Assembly (NCBI RefSeq): GCF_007971525.1
Contig: NZ_CP042437.1
Location: 4,464,001 to 4,528,000 of the forward strand
Length of the DNA stretch: 64,000 nt
DNA from: Mucilaginibacter ginsenosidivorax
Lineage (GTDB): Bacteria > Bacteroidota > Bacteroidia > Sphingobacteriales > Sphingobacteriaceae
Direction: 5' to 3'
Positions 45,432 to 54,893 of this stretch are shown in pieces. Numbering within the stretch: the first letter of the stretch is position 1; every line of letters begins with the position of its first letter. The position numbers were made by a program, and so were the translations under genes. The notes under the pieces are model-generated. The model was not told the DNA's origin. It did not search any database and saw only the letters and a list, made by a program, of their open reading frames with translations.

Positions 45432-46469
45432 ATGATAACTACCCGGTATAAAGCAAAACAAATTTACTTAATTTTTTTTATCGGTCTGATATTGTCGGCC
45501 TGCCGCGACAACAAAAAGGTTGATGTAAGTAATATTGACCTTGAGGTGAAGATTGAACGCTTTGACCAGGATTTTGACGCCATGCGCACCCGCCCCATGG
45601 CGCAACAGGCTATTCACCTGCATAATAAATACAAAGTATTTTACCAGGATTTTATTGAACGTATTTTACCGGTAGGCAGCATTAGGGATACCGCATATTT
45701 TAAAACCCTGCGCAATGTGTTTGCCAACAAAGCCTATAACGACCTGAGGCACGATGTAGAGACTACTTACCCTAAACTGGATAAACAGGAAGCCGAACTT
45801 ACCGATGCTTTTAAGCATATTAAATACTATTATCCGCAAAAAAGAATTCCTAAGGTTTATAGTTACTTTTCTGGTTTCCAGGCGCAAACATCTATAGGTG
45901 ATGGTTATTTTGCTATCGGGCTCGATTTATTTCTGGGTGCCAACTCGCGGTTTTACCCTTCTATCACCAGCGCTTTTCCGCATTATTTATCAAGGCACTT
46001 TACGCCCGAAAATATTACACCACGCGTGGTTGAAGGCATTGCCCGCGAAGATATGTTCCCCGAGAGTGACGATGATAAATCACTTTTAACTAAAATGATT
46101 TACAACGGCAAGATCATGTATTTTATGGACAAGATTTTGCCCGATGCCGGCGATACCCTGAAAATAAGCTACACCCGCGACCAGCTAAAATGGTGTACCG
46201 ATTTTGAGCCGAAGATATGGGCTTATTTTTTGGACGAGAACCTGTTGTACGAAACTGATTATCCCAAAATTCAAAAATACCTTACCGAAGCCCCCTTTAC
46301 CCCCGGCCTTGGCGAACGCAATGAATCGGCCCCCAAGCTGGCCGTATGGACGGGCTGGCAAATTGTACGCGCTTATATGGATAAACATCCCGAAGTTACC
46401 CTGCAACAGTTGATGGCCAATAAGGATGCGCAGAGGATATTGAATGAATCAAAGTACAGGCCGAAGTAA
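45432..46469 (+). CDS. gldB: Gliding motility lipoprotein GldB
   Basis: 345 residues from the ATG at 45432; the upstream start at 45396 lies in front of the natural signal peptide. Lipobox LSAC (Cys near residue 24). The mature part (LEVKIERFDQDF, FQAQTSIGDGYFAIGLDLFLG, YIPK-like) follows the GldB family. GldB is needed for gliding in Flavobacterium and is linked to T9SS function; in non-gliding Sphingobacteriaceae it is also conserved. nadE lies divergent to it. Confidence 0.82.
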   Translation: MITTRYKAKQIYLIFFIGLILSACRDNKKVDVSNIDLEVKIERFDQDFDAMRTRPMAQQAIHLHNKYKVFYQDFIERILPVGSIRDTAYFKTLRNVFANKAYNDLRHDVETTYPKLDKQEAELTDAFKHIKYYYPQKRIPKVYSYFSGFQAQTSIGDGYFAIGLDLFLGANSRFYPSITSAFPHYLSRHFTPENITPRVVEGIAREDMFPESDDDKSLLTKMIYNGKIMYFMDKILPDAGDTLKISYTRDQLKWCTDFEPKIWAYFLDENLLYETDYPKIQKYLTEAPFTPGLGERNESAPKLAVWTGWQIVRAYMDKHPEVTLQQLMANKDAQRILNESKYRPK

Positions 46470-46473
46470 GGCG

Positions 46474-46499
46474 AGCCCCCCGGCCCCCTGAAGGGGGAG
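46474..46499 (+). repeat. C-run/G-run palindromic repeat, copy behind gldB
   Basis: Begins four bases after the gldB TAA with AGCCCCCCGGCCCCC, then TGAA and five G. Same orientation relative to the gene as behind sdaA and rpoZ. Confidence 0.75.
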
Positions 46500-46527
46500 T
46501 TTTTGATTCGTATCTCTCAGATAAAAT

Positions 46528-46682
46528 TGTCATTTCGATAGAGCGGGGGAGAGCAGAGAACGGGGAGCGAAAGAGAAATCCTGAACGCCCCGCATCACAA
46601 AAAGTTTATCGGAATGCTGGGCGTTCAAGATTTCTCCTCGCCCCCTGTGCGCAATCCATCGCCGGTTCGTTCGAAATGACAT
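46528..46682. repeat. Palindromic repeat with GTCATTTCGA ends
   Basis: Arms share TGTCATTTCGA and GAGAAATCYTGAACGCCC as inverted copies around a ~30-base loop. It lies between two convergent C-run/G-run copies. Related to, but distinct from, the GTCATTGCGAG family. Confidence 0.8.
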
Positions 46683-46760
46683 CGGTTATTATGAAAATAT
46701 ACAAAACCAAAAAAGCCCCATCCAAAAAATGAACGAGGCTTCTTTACAATATATTTTCTT

Positions 46761-46787
46761 CCTCCCCCTTCAGGGGGCCGGGGGGCT
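46761..46787. repeat. C-run/G-run palindromic repeat, copy behind the small membrane protein
   Basis: On the minus strand it begins two bases after the TAA (TAAAGCCCCCCGGCCCCC). With the gldB copy it brackets the palindrome at 46528-46682. Confidence 0.75.
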
Positions 46788-46982
46788 TTACTTCATTATT
46801 GCGAAAACTGCTTTTAAAGCTATCAGGGTACCAATTAACAACGCTGCGTTGGCTATCCATGAGAAATAAGCTGAGTTTTCATCGCCTGCAAAACGGATAA
46901 ATACACCAAAAATGCCTATGATGATTGCGACAACTAATAGTTTGTAATGTTTCTCTGCGTTAGCGTTTTCCATTGACTCCAT
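46788..46982 (-). CDS. Small two-segment membrane protein
   Basis: 64 residues. Two membrane segments (YKLLVVAIIIGIFGVFIRF; SWIANAALLIGTLIALKAVF). ATG at 46982, or the Met three codons later. Small proteins of this kind are conserved in Bacteroidota without known function. The stop codon next to a C-run/G-run copy supports the frame. Confidence 0.75.
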   Translation of the reverse strand: MESMENANAEKHYKLLVVAIIIGIFGVFIRFAGDENSAYFSWIANAALLIGTLIALKAVFAIMK

Positions 46983-47042
46983 GATACCGATATTTTTTGT
47001 ACCGCAAAAATAGAAATGTTTACCGAAAATGCTACTAAAATT

Positions 47043-47933
47043 TTATGATTTTATAGTGCCGAAAAATGCCGGGTGTTTTCGCTTATAATACCTGAACAAT
47101 AGCCACAAGCCGATGGCGGCTAAAACGAATACCCAGATATTGGCGAAACCAACGGCCAGGTTGATAAAAAGCGACCATCCATAAATTAATGCGCTAACCA
47201 AACGTTTAGAAGCAGGCAACTGATATGCTGATGCGTCATTGCTTGGTAATACCTCTTTTAATACCGTTCTGCTTTGGTAAAAACTTAATATTACGGTACT
47301 ATACTTTACATCCTGGTCTGTTTTAAGGTTAGCAATTTTTCTATCGACAATGTCATCTTTAGCCGTGAGTTGTTTTTCTCGGTCTATCTTTTCACCGGTG
47401 TTAGCCTCCTGCTTCACCGCATTTTCCCTGTTTTCGCGCTTGAGCTTTGACGACAAGTAATCAAGGGATTTATCTTCGATGTTCATTTTCCTATTCTCGA
47501 CATATAGCCCTATTTGGGCAACCTGGTTCATGAAATCTTCCAGGTGGTTTGGAGGAACGTTGACTGTCATATCAGCAACGCTGCTAAACGAAGAAATGTG
47601 CATCACAGAATCATTACCGACGCTAAGGTCCTGGCTGCCTTCATTTGTTGTTTGCATTTGGTGGTGAATTACCATACCGCCATATTTTGCAGTTAAGGCG
47701 GTAACCGTTTCTGTGGCTTTGCCAACATCTTTTACTTTTACACGCATATCGGCCGTTTTAACCAGCTTAGCCGAATCTAATTTATCGGTTTTCGCGGTGG
47801 TGTTATCCGGTGCCAAATGTGCAGTATCTGCAGTTTCGGCACTTCTTTCGTTGTCGTAGCTTCCGCCAGATCCCTTACAAGCGCCCAGCAGCAATACTCC
47901 CGCCGCAAGGGCAGTAAAAATTTTTGTTTTCAT
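47043..47933 (-). CDS. DUF4349 domain lipoprotein
   Basis: 296 residues from the ATG at 47933 (an earlier start at 47969 adds 12 residues). Lipobox LGAC (Cys near residue 19). Contains the DUF4349 pattern (KTADMRVKVKDVGKATETVTALTAKYGGMV), a coiled stretch (RENRENAVKQEANTGEKIDREKQL) and a C-terminal membrane segment (IWVFVLAAIGLWLLFRYYKR). Function unknown. Confidence 0.85.
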   Translation of the reverse strand: MKTKIFTALAAGVLLLGACKGSGGSYDNERSAETADTAHLAPDNTTAKTDKLDSAKLVKTADMRVKVKDVGKATETVTALTAKYGGMVIHHQMQTTNEGSQDLSVGNDSVMHISSFSSVADMTVNVPPNHLEDFMNQVAQIGLYVENRKMNIEDKSLDYLSSKLKRENRENAVKQEANTGEKIDREKQLTAKDDIVDRKIANLKTDQDVKYSTVILSFYQSRTVLKEVLPSNDASAYQLPASKRLVSALIYGWSLFINLAVGFANIWVFVLAAIGLWLLFRYYKRKHPAFFGTIKS

Positions 47934-48108
47934 GATGTTAATTTGTTTTTTGGTTACTATTGATACCAAAAAGGGTATTTAGGTAACCCTGTCGACGAGA
48001 TAATCAGGGGATTAAAGTTGTGGGTAGGTAGACGTTAATGGAGGTGTCCTGTGGCGAAGTATTGGTTATAGATCGAATCCTGGTTATCGCAACAGAATTA
48101 ACTTAAAA

Positions 48109-48609
48109 TCAATAGGCTTCAGTTAGTTTATCGTCAAGCATAAAATCTTTGGTTTGCAATACGAGGGCACCAAAAGCATTTTTGGCGCGAAAGGTATGGG
48201 TTATAGAATAGCCAAGTAAAGGCCCGTGATAGTCGGCGCTTTTAGTATCTATTATCTGCTTAATACTATCGGCATTATGACGATGTTTTTTGGCTAACGA
48301 TGTGTATTTTTCCAGAAGTTTTTTGCCGCTAATATAACCATTATTGATGCTGTCAATTTTTGATTCGTAAATATTCGCTATGCTATCCTGATCTGTTCTT
48401 TTTGTTGAAAGTTTTTTGCCCTCTGTGTTACTGTTTTCATAAGTATCAAAGTTGGCTTTTAATGCTCCAAAGGATACCGGCTCGTAACTATCCGGGTCAT
48501 TCAAATTTTTATTCAGGTAATCCTTTACCAAATTTTCGGCTTGGCTCTGATCAGATAAAGAACAAGAAGTAAAGGACCATATTAAAAATATAAAGAGAAT
48601 TTTTTTCAT
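48109..48609 (-). CDS. Lipoprotein of unknown function
   Basis: 166 residues from the ATG at 48609; a longer frame begins at 48636. Lipobox FTSC (Cys near residue 16). Contains helical, charged repeats (NLVKDYLNKNLNDPDSY; YESKIDSINNGYISGKKLL) and a C-terminal ITHTFRAKNAFGALV segment resembling the tail of other Bacteroidota lipoproteins. No family recognised. Confidence 0.65.
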   Translation of the reverse strand: MKKILFIFLIWSFTSCSLSDQSQAENLVKDYLNKNLNDPDSYEPVSFGALKANFDTYENSNTEGKKLSTKRTDQDSIANIYESKIDSINNGYISGKKLLEKYTSLAKKHRHNADSIKQIIDTKSADYHGPLLGYSITHTFRAKNAFGALVLQTKDFMLDDKLTEAY

Positions 48610-48750
48610 ACGAGTGATAACGATTAGATACATCAAATATATAAAATTATGCTGTTTTGTTTAATTGCCTATCTCCTTGAGATTGGTTAAATTCAGGTTA
48701 GCTTATTATCACCGATAGGCCAAGCTTGTGTTTTGCACTACACCAATGAA

Positions 48751-51144
48751 CTAACCCTCCTCTTTTAAACTATCCACCGGATTGGCCATCACCGTTTTAA
48801 CAGATTGAAAGCTGACGGTTATCATGGCAATTACAATGGCCGCCAGTGCGGTCAGCACAAATACCCACCATTGAATGTTTTGGCGGTAAGCATATCCCTG
48901 CAGCCATTTTTGCATGACCAGCCAGGCTAACGGTGTGGCAATAGCAATGGCTATGAGTACCAGTTTGATGAAATCTTTTGATAGCATGGTTACCAAACCG
49001 AACACCCCGGCACCTAATATTTTGCGGATGCCTATTTCGCGGTTACGCTGGCTGGCGGCATAGGCTGCAAGGCCAAATAAGCCCAGGCAGGCTATCATAA
49101 TGGCAAGGGCGGTAAATACTACAAATAGGCTCCCCATGCGCTGCTCGGTGTGGTAAAGGGCGTCAAAATCGGCATCCATAAATGAGTATTCAAATTGCTG
49201 GTTTGGGGCAAGCTTTTTCCACTCATGCGCTGCCTGGTTTAAAAAAAGCGGCAGGTTTTTGGTATTCACTTTAACGCAAAGCAACTGCCGCCAATCCTGG
49301 TCCATCACCATAACCAGCGGACTGATGTTATCCCTTAACGAACTGAAGTTAAAATCTTTTACCACACCAATAACATGATATGTTCTGGCATTTGGCCCCT
49401 GCCCGGTAGTGAGCGTTTTGTTTAAGGCGTTGTTATTAAAGCCCAGCATATTGGCCGCTGTTTGGTTAATGACCATACCCAATGAGTCGGAACGGAACTG
49501 GCTGGAAAATCCGCGGCCTGTTAATAGGTGCATGCCCATTGTATGCAGGTAATCTTCATCAACCGACCAGTACTCGGCCATCAAACCACTTTTATGCTCA
49601 CTGCTGATGCTGTTTGGGAAATGGGTTGTGTTGGTAGGGTAGTAGGCGCTAAGTGTGGCGTTAACCACGCCCGGCAATTGCTTTACCTGCTGTTTTAGCA
49701 ACTGCGGATTGTTTAAGGCGTTTACATTTTTTATAAGTAGTAACTGGTCGCGGTTAAAGCCAAGGTCTTTATTTTGGATATACCGGAGTTGGTTGTAAAC
49801 TACCATGGTGCCAATGATCAGGAAAATGGAAATCGAAAACTGGAATACCACCAAAAAGCTGCGCAGCATACCTCCTTTAAACCCGGTTGATATTTTCCCC
49901 TTTAAAACATGGGCAGGATGAAAGGCCGACAGGAAAAATGCAGGGTACGAGCCGGAAACAATGCCAACAATAATAATGATAGCCGCCAAAGCAGGTAACA
50001 GCCAGTTAACCAGTTGCGTGCTTATCGTTATCTGTTTCCCGGCCAACTGGTTAAATGCAGGTAACAACGTCCATGACACTAAAACCGCTATAATAGTGGC
50101 AGCCAGGGTAACCATAAATGATTCGGACAGGAACTGAACCATGAGCGACCAGCGCGAGGAGCCCAGTACTTTACGCACCCCAACTTCGCGGGCGCGGTTG
50201 GCAGCACGGGCGGTTGAAAGGTTCATGAAGTTGATACAGGCCAGCACCAATATAAATAAAGCTATGGCCGAGAATATATATACATACTGGATATTACCGT
50301 TTGGCCCCAGTTCGCGCTGGCGGTTTGATTGCAGGTGGATGTCTTTTAGCGGGGTTAAATTCAGGCGGATATAATTACCGCCTTTTTCAAATTTATCCAT
50401 ATTCATACTGCCGTTAAGCCATTGGCGCATCATGGCAGGTAGCTTTGCTTCCAGATGTGAAGAGCTTGCACCTGGCTTCAATAAAATGTAGGTGCCGAAA
50501 CTAAAATGATTAAACGTTTTGTCGCGCGATGATTCCTGCGACAAAATGGACAGGAAGAAGCCGGCCGTAAAATGCGATTGTACGGGTACATCTTTAACAA
50601 CCCCGGTTATTTTATGCGGGATGCTATCATTGTTAATGGTAAGTGTTTGGCCTACCACATCTGTTTTGTTAAAGTATTTGATGGCCGACGATTCGGTAAG
50701 TACAATGGCGTTAGGGTCGTTCAGCGCGGTTTTCGGGTCGCCATTAATCATGGGTAAGGTAAATATCGAAAACAGGGATGGGTCGCAATAGATCACTTTA
50801 TCTTCTGCGATATCCTGGCTGCCTTTTTTAAAGCGGATGTTTAATGCCGGCGAAATCCTTACCGCGTTTTCTATCTCGGGGAAATTGTTTTTTAAAGCAT
50901 CGCCCACAGGTGGCGCGGCAATTGCAAACGAGGTTACAACGCCGCCATATTTTAAATCGGTATTTACCCGGTAAATCCGCTCATATTTTGTATTGTACCT
51001 ATCGTAGCTTAACTCATCAACCACGTACAACACAATGAGCAGGCAGGTTGCCAGGCCCAGCGCCAGCCCTATAATATTGATAAAAGTAAACCCTTTATTT
51101 TTTAAAAGGGAACGGAACGCGGTTTTGAGGTAATTCCTGATCAT
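48751..51144 (-). CDS. MacB/FtsX-type ABC transporter permease
   Basis: 797 residues. Start KTAFRSLLKNKGFTFINIIGLALGLATCLLIVLYVVDELSYD, a MacB periplasmic core domain near residues 30-250, FtsX-type permease cores near 285-410 and 670-790 (FMNLSTARAANRAREVGVRKVLG, and LAAYAASQRNREIGIRKILGAG). Two complete FtsX units in one chain. No ATPase gene is next to it. Part of a paralogous pair with 51774-54173, ~630 bp apart. Substrate unknown; similar single-gene permeases are numerous in Bacteroidota. Confidence 0.88.
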   Translation of the reverse strand: MIRNYLKTAFRSLLKNKGFTFINIIGLALGLATCLLIVLYVVDELSYDRYNTKYERIYRVNTDLKYGGVVTSFAIAAPPVGDALKNNFPEIENAVRISPALNIRFKKGSQDIAEDKVIYCDPSLFSIFTLPMINGDPKTALNDPNAIVLTESSAIKYFNKTDVVGQTLTINNDSIPHKITGVVKDVPVQSHFTAGFFLSILSQESSRDKTFNHFSFGTYILLKPGASSSHLEAKLPAMMRQWLNGSMNMDKFEKGGNYIRLNLTPLKDIHLQSNRQRELGPNGNIQYVYIFSAIALFILVLACINFMNLSTARAANRAREVGVRKVLGSSRWSLMVQFLSESFMVTLAATIIAVLVSWTLLPAFNQLAGKQITISTQLVNWLLPALAAIIIIVGIVSGSYPAFFLSAFHPAHVLKGKISTGFKGGMLRSFLVVFQFSISIFLIIGTMVVYNQLRYIQNKDLGFNRDQLLLIKNVNALNNPQLLKQQVKQLPGVVNATLSAYYPTNTTHFPNSISSEHKSGLMAEYWSVDEDYLHTMGMHLLTGRGFSSQFRSDSLGMVINQTAANMLGFNNNALNKTLTTGQGPNARTYHVIGVVKDFNFSSLRDNISPLVMVMDQDWRQLLCVKVNTKNLPLFLNQAAHEWKKLAPNQQFEYSFMDADFDALYHTEQRMGSLFVVFTALAIMIACLGLFGLAAYAASQRNREIGIRKILGAGVFGLVTMLSKDFIKLVLIAIAIATPLAWLVMQKWLQGYAYRQNIQWWVFVLTALAAIVIAMITVSFQSVKTVMANPVDSLKEEG

Positions 51145-51280
51145 AGCTTTTGATTATTGATGAGTTAAAGCTATAACTAAATATTTAGTTAATCAAGGAG
51201 GTAAAAAGAAAAATGAGATTTACTGAGGGATTTATCGAGACTATATAGACTGTGGGACACGATAGCCATCTGGAACCAAA

Positions 51281-51425
51281 TAGGTGTTTGGGGAAAAAAG
51301 GCACGCGGGAATGTGCGATTCCTTCCTCGGGGGAGGAGGAGGTAGGGGTTAAATCAGGCTATCAGTTGCGCGTTTTATAGTTGCGCAGTGAAACCCCTCC
51401 CTGTTTTTGCGCACATTGCCAGCCG
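51281..51425. repeat. GC-rich inverted repeat before the large nested repeat
   Basis: AGGAGGTAGGGGTT (51339-51352) pairs with AACCCCTCCCTG (51391-51402); GCACGCGGG/GCGCAC words further out. It lies in the gap between the two permease genes. No gene recognised. Confidence 0.5.
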
Positions 51426-51722
51426 CACCCCTCCCGTGGGGCTACCGTGTGTACACATCTTTTTAAGAAAAACCCCAGAAGGGTTGAATGTCGGTAGAAA
51501 AACGATCAAAAATAGCATTACGTGCCGTAGGTACGTCACTATTGGACTTTTCCGGTCAAATGGGTATTGATAAATAGCCAAATTTGGCGGCTAGTTTCGT
51601 ACCTACGGCACGAAAAGGGAGATGCTTAATTATTTTACCGACATTTCACTCCTAACGGAGTGGCTTTTCTAAATTACTATCTCCTATAAACTTGTGTACA
51701 CACAGTAGCCCGTTAGGAGGGA
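51426..51722. repeat. Nested inverted-repeat element (~300 bp) between permease genes
   Basis: Three nested arm pairs: outer TGGGGCTACCGTGTGTACAC with the complement at 51693-51714 (TGTGTACACACAGTAGCCCG); middle GAATGTCGGTA (51486-51496) with TACCGACATTTC (51636-51647); inner ACGTGCCGTAGGTACG (51520-51535) with CGTACCTACGGCACG (51599-51613). Local hairpins (ACTCCTAACGGAGT, AACCCCAGAAGGGTT) add to the structure. It has no credible open frame. Confidence 0.75.
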
Positions 51723-51773
51723 ACCAAAAAATATCATAAAACCTATTATCGTGAAACTCCACCGGCAAAACAA

Positions 51774-54173
51774 TTACTCATCCTTCAAACTATCCACCGG
51801 GTTACTCATAGCTGCTTTAAATGATTGCGCGCTGATAGTGACAAAGGCGATAACAATAGCACCCAAACCCGATAGAACAATAACCCACCACTGGATATTT
51901 TGCCGGTAGGCAAAGCCCTGCAGCCATTGGCGCATGCCGAGCCAGGCCAGCGGAGCGGCAATGGCAAAGGAAATGAGTACCAGTTTAATAAAATCCTTAG
52001 ACAGCATGGTTACAATGGCCGATGCACTTGCACCTAATACCTTGCGGATTCCTATCTCTTTATTGCGCTGCTCGGCGGCATAGGCTGCCAGGCTGAATAA
52101 CCCTAAGCAGGCAATGATAACTGCCAGTGTGGTAAATGATAAAAATAGTGCGCCGGTGCGTTGTTCGGTGCGGTAGGTGGCATTAAAATCCTGGTCCATA
52201 AACGAGTATTCAAAATGCTGGTTTGGCGATATGGTGTTCCACTTACTTTGCACCTGTGCCACAAAGGCCGTCATGTTTTTATTGTTTGTTTTAATGCTTA
52301 GGGCACCTTTGTCTTCGCTTAATAGCATAACCACCGGTGTTATGTTATCGCGCAGCGAACTGAAATTAAAATCTTTTACCACGCCAATAACATGAAATTC
52401 CTTTAATGGCTGGTTGGGCATACCGCTTGGGCGGTACAGTTTTTTATCCAGCGCGTTATTGCCATAACCCAGCATTCGGGCCGCAGTTTCATTGATAACG
52501 ATAGCTGCCGAATCGGTTGCAAACTGTCGCGAAAAGCCCCTGCCTTTTGACATGCCCATACCCATGGTGGTCAGGTAATCTTCATCAATAGGCCAAACCT
52601 CCGTAAACAGCGCGTTTTTAGGATCGGCAATTTTATTGCGGAAAACGGCATCGGGCTGCCGGGCCACACCGGTAGGTAAAAAGCCGCTTAACGATGCGCT
52701 TTTAACACCGGGTATCTGAGCAACTTCCTGTTTAAAAATTTGCGCACTTTGTAGTACATCCACATTTTTAACAACTAATACCTGGGTACGATCAAACCCA
52801 AGATCTTTATGCTGAATGTAAGTGAGCTGGTTGTAAATTACCAGTGTGCCGATGATAAGGAAGATAGATATGGCAAACTGGAAAACTACCAGGATATTAC
52901 GGAACATACCCCCTTTAAAACCCGAGGAAACTTTGCCCTTTAATACGCTGATAGGTTGAAAGGCCGACAGGTAAAAAGCAGGGTAGGAGCCTGCGAGTAC
53001 ACCTACCACCACAACTATTGCCAGTAAGGATGGCAGCAGCCAGGCAAAAGTTTGCCCGGTTATCATCAGTTGCTTGCCCGCCACCTGGTTAAACAATGGG
53101 AGTAAAGCCCAGGCAGCCAAAACCGCGATAATGGCAGCGCCGATAGTAACCAGCAACGACTCGGACAGGAACTGCGCTATTAAATATGCGCGCGACGAAC
53201 CCAGTACCTTGCGCACACCAACTTCCCTTGCCCGATTGGCCGATCGGGCGGTAGACATGTTCATGAAATTGATACAGGCTATCAGCAACACAAAAAGCGC
53301 TATGGCCGAAAATATATAAACGTAGGTAATACTGCTGTTTGCCCCAAGCTCGTACTGGCGGTTTGATTTAAGGTGGATATCTGTAAGCGGCATTATATTC
53401 AGCTTAAAGTAACCGCCACTTTTTTCCAGTTGCTGGTAATTGGCACCCAATTGCTTTTTCATCAGGGCAGGGAGTTTGGCTTCCAGTTTTTTAGGGTCGG
53501 CACCGGGTTTAAATAATATGTAGGTGGTGTAGCTAAAGTTGTTCCAGTCGTTGCTTGTTGCATCGGCACGCCCGGCTATCGACAGGAAAAAATCGAATTT
53601 AAAGTGCGATTGATTGGGTATATCGCGCATCACACCAGTAATTTTATAATTCGTGTTGTTGCTTAAGGTAAGGGTTTTGCCCACAGCATCGGTACTGTTA
53701 AAATACCTTTTAGCTGTACTTTCGGTAATCACTGCGGTGTTGGGTGCTGTTAAGGCTGTTTTGGCGTCGCCTGCTACCAATGGCAGGGTAAACACGTTAA
53801 ACAGATCGGGTTCGGCATAAACTACTTTTTCTTCCTGTATAAATTCATTGCCTTTTTTTACCCTTATGCCCTGGTCATGAATCAGGCGGGTGCATTTTTC
53901 AACTTCCGGGAAATTGCCAGCCAAAGTTGCTGCCAATGGCGGAGGAGTAATGGCAAATGAAGCCACGTTGCCGCCGTATTTTAAATCCATATTTACCCGG
54001 TAAATGCGGTTGGCCTTGCTATTAAACCTGTCGTAGCTTAATTCATCAACCACGTAAAACACAATAAGCAGGCAAGTTGCCAGCCCCAGGGCCAGGCCTA
54101 AAATGTTAATGGTGGTAAACCCTTTGTTTTTTAAAAGGCTGCGGAAAGCGGTTTTGATAAAGTTTTTAAGCAT
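51774..54173 (-). CDS. MacB/FtsX-type ABC transporter permease
   Basis: 799 residues from the ATG at 54173 (a start at 54188 is possible). Same plan as 48751-51144: KTAFRSLLKNKGFTTINILGLALG, MacB core, FMNMSTARSANRAREVGVRKVLG, final FtsX block LAAYAAEQRNKEIGIRKVLGAS. The two permeases are paralogs by duplication; no ATPase gene is adjacent. Substrate unknown. Confidence 0.88.
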   Translation of the reverse strand: MLKNFIKTAFRSLLKNKGFTTINILGLALGLATCLLIVFYVVDELSYDRFNSKANRIYRVNMDLKYGGNVASFAITPPPLAATLAGNFPEVEKCTRLIHDQGIRVKKGNEFIQEEKVVYAEPDLFNVFTLPLVAGDAKTALTAPNTAVITESTAKRYFNSTDAVGKTLTLSNNTNYKITGVMRDIPNQSHFKFDFFLSIAGRADATSNDWNNFSYTTYILFKPGADPKKLEAKLPALMKKQLGANYQQLEKSGGYFKLNIMPLTDIHLKSNRQYELGANSSITYVYIFSAIALFVLLIACINFMNMSTARSANRAREVGVRKVLGSSRAYLIAQFLSESLLVTIGAAIIAVLAAWALLPLFNQVAGKQLMITGQTFAWLLPSLLAIVVVVGVLAGSYPAFYLSAFQPISVLKGKVSSGFKGGMFRNILVVFQFAISIFLIIGTLVIYNQLTYIQHKDLGFDRTQVLVVKNVDVLQSAQIFKQEVAQIPGVKSASLSGFLPTGVARQPDAVFRNKIADPKNALFTEVWPIDEDYLTTMGMGMSKGRGFSRQFATDSAAIVINETAARMLGYGNNALDKKLYRPSGMPNQPLKEFHVIGVVKDFNFSSLRDNITPVVMLLSEDKGALSIKTNNKNMTAFVAQVQSKWNTISPNQHFEYSFMDQDFNATYRTEQRTGALFLSFTTLAVIIACLGLFSLAAYAAEQRNKEIGIRKVLGASASAIVTMLSKDFIKLVLISFAIAAPLAWLGMRQWLQGFAYRQNIQWWVIVLSGLGAIVIAFVTISAQSFKAAMSNPVDSLKDE

Positions 54174-54377
54174 GATTTTATTTAACAAGGTTGATGCAAG
54201 AGGCGTTTTTCTGTATCACTAAGCTATGTAATGCCTTGTAAAACCGGCTGTTAAATAAAGTTAAAAGTGGAATAAAAATGTTAAATGCCATTAATCAATT
54301 AAATTGACACAATAATTATCTGTACAATTAGCAACTGACTTATAAAACCGATTTATTTGCAGTATAAAAATCCCACT

Positions 54378-54839
54378 ATGTCATTACAACCAGGCCAGGC
54401 GGCACCACAATTTACATTAGTATCATCAGCATTAAAAACCGTATCACTGGCCGATTTTAAGGGCCGTAAAGTGGTATTACATTTTTTTCCTTTGGCATTC
54501 ACCGGCGTTTGCACCACGCAATTGTGCACCATGCGCGATAGCTTTGGCTACTACGATGGTTTAAATGCTACCATCCTGGGCATCTCTGTTGATTCGCCTT
54601 TTTCGCTGGCTAAGTTTAAAGAAGAAAATGGTTACCAGTTTGATTTGTTATCGGACTTTAACAAGGAAGTATCAACTGCTTATGAAGCCATTTATGCCGA
54701 TTTTGTAATGGGCTTAAAAGGAGTTTCAAAACGTGCAGCCTTTGTTATCGACGAAGAGCAAAATATCATTTACGCCGAAGTACTGGAAGTTGCTACCGAC
54801 CTGCCAAACTTTGAGGCCATTGCCGAAGTTGTAAAATAA
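54378..54839 (+). CDS. Peroxiredoxin (AhpE/thiol peroxidase type)
   Basis: 153 residues from the ATG at 54378; the start at 54357 adds seven residues not typical of the family. Thioredoxin fold; FPLAFTGVCTTQLCTMRD has the peroxidatic Cys near residue 43 and a second Cys five residues later. ILGISVDSPFSLAKFKEENG follows. Reduces peroxides in the cytoplasm. The reducing partner cannot be told from the sequence. Confidence 0.9.
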   Translation: MSLQPGQAAPQFTLVSSALKTVSLADFKGRKVVLHFFPLAFTGVCTTQLCTMRDSFGYYDGLNATILGISVDSPFSLAKFKEENGYQFDLLSDFNKEVSTAYEAIYADFVMGLKGVSKRAAFVIDEEQNIIYAEVLEVATDLPNFEAIAEVVK

Positions 54840-54861
54840 TTTTTGTAGACTATAGCACACC

Positions 54862-54893
54862 AAGCCCGCCAAGCCTGGCAGGCTTTTTTATGC
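54862..54893 (+). terminator. Intrinsic terminator behind the peroxiredoxin gene
   Basis: AGCCTGGCAGGCTTTTTT hairpin with a T run; it overlaps the end of the converging acyltransferase gene. Confidence 0.7.
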
